This document shows positions 60,901 to 64,000 of a stretch of DNA of 64,000 nt, one piece after another (the stretch's first letter is position 1; the number at the start of each line of letters is the position of its first letter). Source of the DNA: Mytilus edulis. Lineage: Eukaryota; Mollusca; Bivalvia; Mytilida; Mytilidae. Both the position numbers and the translations under genes were made by a program. The notes beneath the pieces are model-generated. The model was not told the origin of the DNA. It saw only the letters and a program-made list of their open reading frames with translations, and did not search any database. The stretch covers positions 29,854,193 to 29,918,192 of the forward strand of contig NC_092354.1 in assembly GCF_963676685.1 (NCBI RefSeq). The letters are read 5' to 3'.

Positions 60901-62370
60901 GACATTTATATCATTGTTTTTTATCAGCAATGTCTAGGACAAATTAGAAAATCAGTGTAGATCAATTATTTTTAAAAGAGTTATGTCCCTTGAAAATATC
61001 AATTATATTGGAAAATGCATTGTAAGCATTCCGAATGATTCCAAATGCTTACATTTCTTTAAGATAATATAATACTATAAGATAACAATACATTTGTACA
61101 TGCAATATGAAAAGTTCAAAATAACTAAAAATCTAATTTATTTTTTGATTATTGATCTTCGAGTAAGTTTAAGTTGGACAGATAAAAAATCTGCAACATA
61201 AGGGACACTGACACTTTGTTCTTTTATTTTTTCTTATTCATTGTTTTTGTACATAAATCAGGTCGTTAGTTTTTCGTTTAAATTGTTTTCCATTTGTCAT
61301 TTCATGGCCCTTTAGAGCTTGCTTTGCAATATTGGTTTTGCTCATTGTTCAAGACCATGGTGGGACATATAGTTGTTAATATCTAAATGTTTTGGTTTAT
61401 AGGGAATAATGTCTAAATTTAGCAATCATACCACATCTTTCTTATTTTCATACAAGTAAAAATAAACAGAAAAATTCTCACCTGTATTACTATTATAATT
61501 CCATCCTGTACCCCTTTTCTGCCACCCACCGTCAAAGCTTACTTCCATCAAAATAGATACATATCTTTAATACATGTACTGAAGAATTCATGTTAGGCAA
61601 GAAATAAAATTTGAATTGTTTGATGTTGCCTAACCAACCATCTATAAAGCAGTCTACCTGTATTCTAAAAAAGCTGTTTTTACAGAAGCAGATTTTGGCA
61701 ACAGATTTGAAAATGTTTTCCATTTGATGAAAATGATGGAGAAAACATAATTACATTGAAAAAAAAATGTCCAAAATATTGTTCCTCATCAACATCAAGC
61801 CAGTCCTGAATCAGCCCCTTATTTAGAAATTTTGGTGTTTATATATATATATGCAATTGTAGTGAGTGAGTGCATGTGCATGCACTTTTCGATAATCACT
61901 ATTTTCAAGTAAGTTACACCAGTCCATGAGTTTTCTTTGCTACGAAACAGGAGAAAAGCTCAGCAATTAGCCTTGCTTTTCTTCCTGTTTTTGAAGCTCA
62001 TACAAATAAATCTTATATTTTCCAACAATGTACATATATTGTATATTTATTCATGATAATTGATATAAAAATAATCATTTGGAGTTTTAAGTTTTTTACC
62101 TTTCCATTTCCCTTTTCAATTTCTTCCTTTTGGGCCTCAAGACAAGATTTTTTGGCTACAGTCTCCAGAGTTGTATCAATCTTTTGTTCCCTTCTCTTAA
62201 GAGTGGACGGCACAACTGGTGGTAAATTTAAAGTTGCAAGCAAGTTGTTAATTTGTACTGGGCCCATTCCTGTGTGTACCATGGCTACAATATTTTGCAT
62301 ACATATTAATTTTAAAGAACAATTGCTTCCAAGAACAGTCACATTTTTTATCACATTAAATGCATCAACA
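54968..62370 (-). CDS. Mutator-like DDE transposase-domain protein, 7 recognised exons
   Basis: Exons from 5' to 3': 62100-62370, ~61482-61564, 60209-60758, 59491-59661, 56796-56867, 55600-56016, 54968-55103, all with GT-AG flanks. Exons 2 to 7 join in phase and end at TAA 54968-54970. Exon 1 (phase 0) does not fit exon 2 directly, so an exon or a base is missed; the true 5' end was not found. Exon 1 gives a helical N-terminal part. Exon 2 has VSFDGGWQKRGTGW (first D). Exon 3 has GHASLIGKETGK, CQICALH, KNWDGSSKATEPDMA and HGDNDSTTTSRLKAVFP (second D). Exon 4 has YRSLPEGKPL and LGSTQANENFN (E). Exon 5 has SASVLQKNEGHK. This is the Mutator-like (MULE/Kolobok-like) transposase family; all three acidic residues are present. 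Exons 6-7 add ~180 residues that I do not recognise. It is either a host-adopted transposase or a transposon gene. Confidence 0.8.
56100..56235 (-). repeat. Poly-T flanked repeat in intron 5
   Basis: GTTTCCGGAAAAAAACG, a T run of 23 (56140-56159), then TTAGGGTCGGCGCCAAAAAA and GGGCGACCGGAAAC. Recognised bivalve repeat. Confidence 0.6.
56236..56640. repeat. TTGGGCCC bivalve repeat, two ~167-bp units
   Basis: ATTTGGGCCCTTTTT recurs at 56238 and 56405. ACCAAAACTCCCAAAATCAA and GTGGTCATAAACCTTGTGT occur in each, then CGGACGACGACGACGACGAC and AGCAATATACGACG. A well-known repeat of bivalve introns. Confidence 0.85.
57028..58426 (+). mobile_element. 5'-truncated RNase H-bearing LINE with 13-bp duplication
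   Basis: The element is 57041-58413. ACATGCATATTTA occurs at 57028-57040 and 58414-58426, a perfect target duplication. The 3' end is CGTAAAGCAACCAACAATC followed by AATC repeats, without poly-A, as in I/Nimb-type LINEs. It sits in intron 4 of the transposase gene in the opposite orientation. The long open frame shows it is recent. Confidence 0.95.
57041..58178 (+). pseudogene. C-terminal part of LINE ORF2: RNase H and zinc-binding tail
   Basis: An open frame of ~379 codons ends at TAA 58176-58178. It has no start of its own; the upstream codons come from flanking DNA. LQYAVKLKAYSDNPAY is the linker before RNase H. RNase H motifs are VYTDGSKDGDR (D), AEAEAIILAL (E), CSESLSCLQAI (normally SDS, here E) and WVPSHVGILGN with VDLEAK (D). 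The tail CRIGHTRITHEYLL with PQCVPCNCKYTTKHVLINC matches the C-terminal motif of I-clade LINEs. The reverse transcriptase is missing because of 5' truncation. Confidence 0.9.
58427..58643. repeat. Repeat fragments in intron 4
   Basis: TCTGGATCCGCCAGTG (58534) is a MITE end related to 51686. TTGTGGAGAGTTGTTTTATT and CAATCATACCACATCTTC (58575-58614) are the end of a common mussel repeat. Confidence 0.6.
58644..58785. repeat. ~142-bp foldback, GGCCAATACAG palindromes
   Basis: GATATTATTACGTAAGTATT (58644-) and TGTATTGGCCTTGTTATTGG pair with CCAATAACAAGGCCAATACA and ACACGTAATAATATC (to 58785). The centre contains a second hairpin, GCTGTATTGGCC with GGCCAATACAGC. Confidence 0.9.
58789..59462. mobile_element. 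~674-bp element with TTAATTAA-rich inverted ends
   Basis: TTAATTAACTACAGTGTTA (58789-58807) is inverted at 59444-59462 (TAACAGTGTAGTTAATTAA), one mismatch. TTAA occurs at both ends, which fits a TTAA-targeting family. Near the right end another hairpin of GGCCAATAYAG (59325-59395) repeats the motif of the foldback just outside the left end. No coding capacity. Confidence 0.65.
59662..60208. other. Intron 3 of the transposase gene
   Basis: AT-rich, bounded by GTATAG and TTTATAG on the minus strand. No nested element recognised. Confidence 0.5.
61200..61445 (+). repeat. Common mussel repeat in intron 2 of the transposase gene
   Basis: TTTGTCATTTCATGGCCCTT, TTGCTCATTGTTCAAGACCA, ACATATAGTTGTTAATATCT and CAATCATACCACATCTTTC in order; recognised from memory. 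Confidence 0.7.
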
Positions 62371-63115
62371 CTGAACAGAATATTAATTCATTATTAAAAT
62401 CATGATTGTCAAATTGACATATTTATTCTGTTTTAATTTTCATGCAAGCTAAAGGAAAAGTTGAAAATGTATACATAGTGCTGGATGAATGAATTTTTAG
62501 TCATTGAGCTTTCAACCCTTTTTTAATTACACAAGGAAGAAATCAAATTAGGGACTGCCTGATCCAACACCACTTTTTCCCAATAATGTAAAATCTCATC
62601 TTGGGGAGAAATTTGATTGGCATAAAAATTACATCAGTCATCATGGTAATATTCTTTTCTTTTGCCTAATGTAGACAGAAAATGAGAAATAATAAATTAT
62701 AAAGCAGCAAAATTTAATCTTTAACCTTATACAATGTAGTATTGGATTCAAACTTTAACTGGTCATGATAAATCTATACCAAATATCAAATTAATATCTT
62801 CCCACGGCATCAGCTTGTCTTGCAAAACAGCCATTGGACTTCAGAGTAATCTTGGACAAGATATATTGCAACAATCATTCGTTTTGGGTTTTTTAACAAT
62901 CGCTGAAATGCAGTTGTAAGGGGAAAAAGGGGGGGGGGGGGGGGTATTATTTTTTTAAAATGGTTTAAAAATAACAAAACAGTGTCAGATAATTGATTTC
63001 TTCCTATTGAAATCAGAGTGATTTTTAAAACCCCCACCCAGGATTTGAACTTAGCAGGAGCCCACACGCCCCTAAAATTTGATGAGGGCTACTTAAATTT
63101 CAGCTTTTCTTGGGC
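62371..63115. other. Upstream of the transposase gene; no further exon found
   Basis: Holds a 16-base G run (62929-62944) and AAAACAGCCATTGGACTTCA (62825), repeated as AAAACAGCCGTTGGACGTCA at 63677. The remaining 5' exons of the transposase gene should lie here or beyond the window, but I see none with clean flanks. Confidence 0.4.
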
Positions 63116-63844
63116 ATTGGGTCCGTTCGCCTTAATAACATGTTCCCAATGGGATTGTTCGCCCATAGCGTCCATTTGCCCTACTAAAAAATTATCAATA
63201 TTCAGGGCATTGAAGTTGAATAAACTTATTCAGATACATTCAGTTTATTGCTTGTTTTGGATCAGTAATTGTTTAATAATTCGGATCACTGATTATTGTG
63301 ATCCTTGTTTTTTCAGTTGATGGATTAATAATAAAAACAAACGTTTTGTTTTGATTTGATAAAATATTCAGCTTGAAACTAATGAAAACAATGATGTACG
63401 AAAAGTAAATCACGAAATGGATTTACAAGTTCATTTATTATTATACTATGAGACTAGTCTCAGTTATACTGCATGCGTTTGTGATTTAATGAATACAGTT
63501 ATTTTGTTAACAAAAAACAATATGAAGATAAATACATTGTATTCCAGTATTCTACTCTGCGTCAATCAAAGGGAAAATGATAAATTGATTATGGCATATA
63601 AATATTCTGTCAATTTTTCAACAAACTTTTAACATAGTTTGTTCAAATTCTTAAAATCATGCGAATAGTCCGAGACAAAACAGCCGTTGGACGTCAGAGT
63701 AATCTCAGACTACATGTGAATAGACTGAGACAACTATAGTAGTTTCAGGAAGAGACAATAATTAGAAAAAAATAAAAGGGCGAATGTACCCTGGGCAAAC
63801 AGGTACATACTAGGGCGAACGTGAATCAGGGAGAATGGACCCAG
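63116..63844. mobile_element. ~730-bp element with inverted GTTCGCCC-rich ends
   Basis: The left arm (63116-63183: GGGTCCGTTCGCC, GATTGTTCGCCC, CATTTGCCCT) is inverted at 63778-63844 (AGGGCGAATGTACC, TGGGCAAAC, GGGCGAACGTG, GAATGGACCC). The arms are imperfect. The interior has no supported gene. Confidence 0.6.
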
Positions 63845-64000
63845 ATTCCATTTCTTATGTAGGAATATATATTTTGCATACACAATTTAAGCTGTGGGCT
63901 ACAGCTGCAAGTCTTCAGTTCAATCCCTATCCATCCCATCCATAGGTTTAAACTTTAATACATAGTTGTTCCCTTTCATTTCATTTTTTTTTTATAAATA
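63845..64000. other. No gene seen
   Basis: Short AT-rich end of the window. Confidence 0.4.

Overview
The window looks like nuclear DNA of a bivalve mollusc, most likely a marine mussel (Mytilus or a close relative). It is AT-rich, has spliced GT-AG genes, no bacterial operon structure, and is packed with dispersed repeats that I recognise from memory as mussel repeats (the GCGCGTTTCGTC repeat, the short element that ends in AATC repeats, the TTGGGCCC intron repeat). The species call is inference; no database search was possible.

Layout. 1-16578 is almost entirely one AT-rich satellite (monomer about 276 bp, with a 246-bp deletion variant). It has higher-order duplications of about 1.38 kb and 1.94 kb and is interrupted by a 5'-truncated retroelement (84-1062) and a 593-bp insertion with a 59-bp inverted repeat (14968-15560). 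16579-32600 is gene-poor. It holds a Ty3/gypsy integrase fragment, several elements with inverted ends, a Tc1-like transposon with TA duplications and a frameshifted DD34E transposase, foldback elements and a tRNA-derived SINE cluster. 32604-37516 is a broken Tx1/L1-type LINE, cut at its 3' side by a tandem dispersed repeat. 38488-49522 contains seven copies of a roughly 430-bp SINE, a hAT remnant, three minisatellites and two unidentified putative exons.

Genes. Three multi-exon loci can be assembled from splice sites. (1) A minus-strand DUF7869-type gene at 47884-50377 is decayed, with in-frame stops and a SINE inside an exon. (2) A plus-strand gene at 51177-54943 encodes a short N-terminal module, a lysine-rich stretch and a Myb/SANT-like domain; its reading frame is broken in two places. 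(3) A minus-strand gene at 54968-62370 encodes a Mutator-like DDE transposase-domain protein. It has seven recognised exons, and six of them join in phase up to a stop codon. Its intron 4 holds a fresh 5'-truncated RNase H-bearing LINE with a perfect 13-bp target duplication.

Loci 2 and 3 converge, with stop codons about 24 bp apart. A transposase gene and a Myb/SANT gene arranged this way could be a captured gene pair or the two genes of one DNA transposon. This is the most interesting candidate in the window. The SINE family and the RNase H LINE share the same 3' end, which suggests a SINE-LINE partnership.
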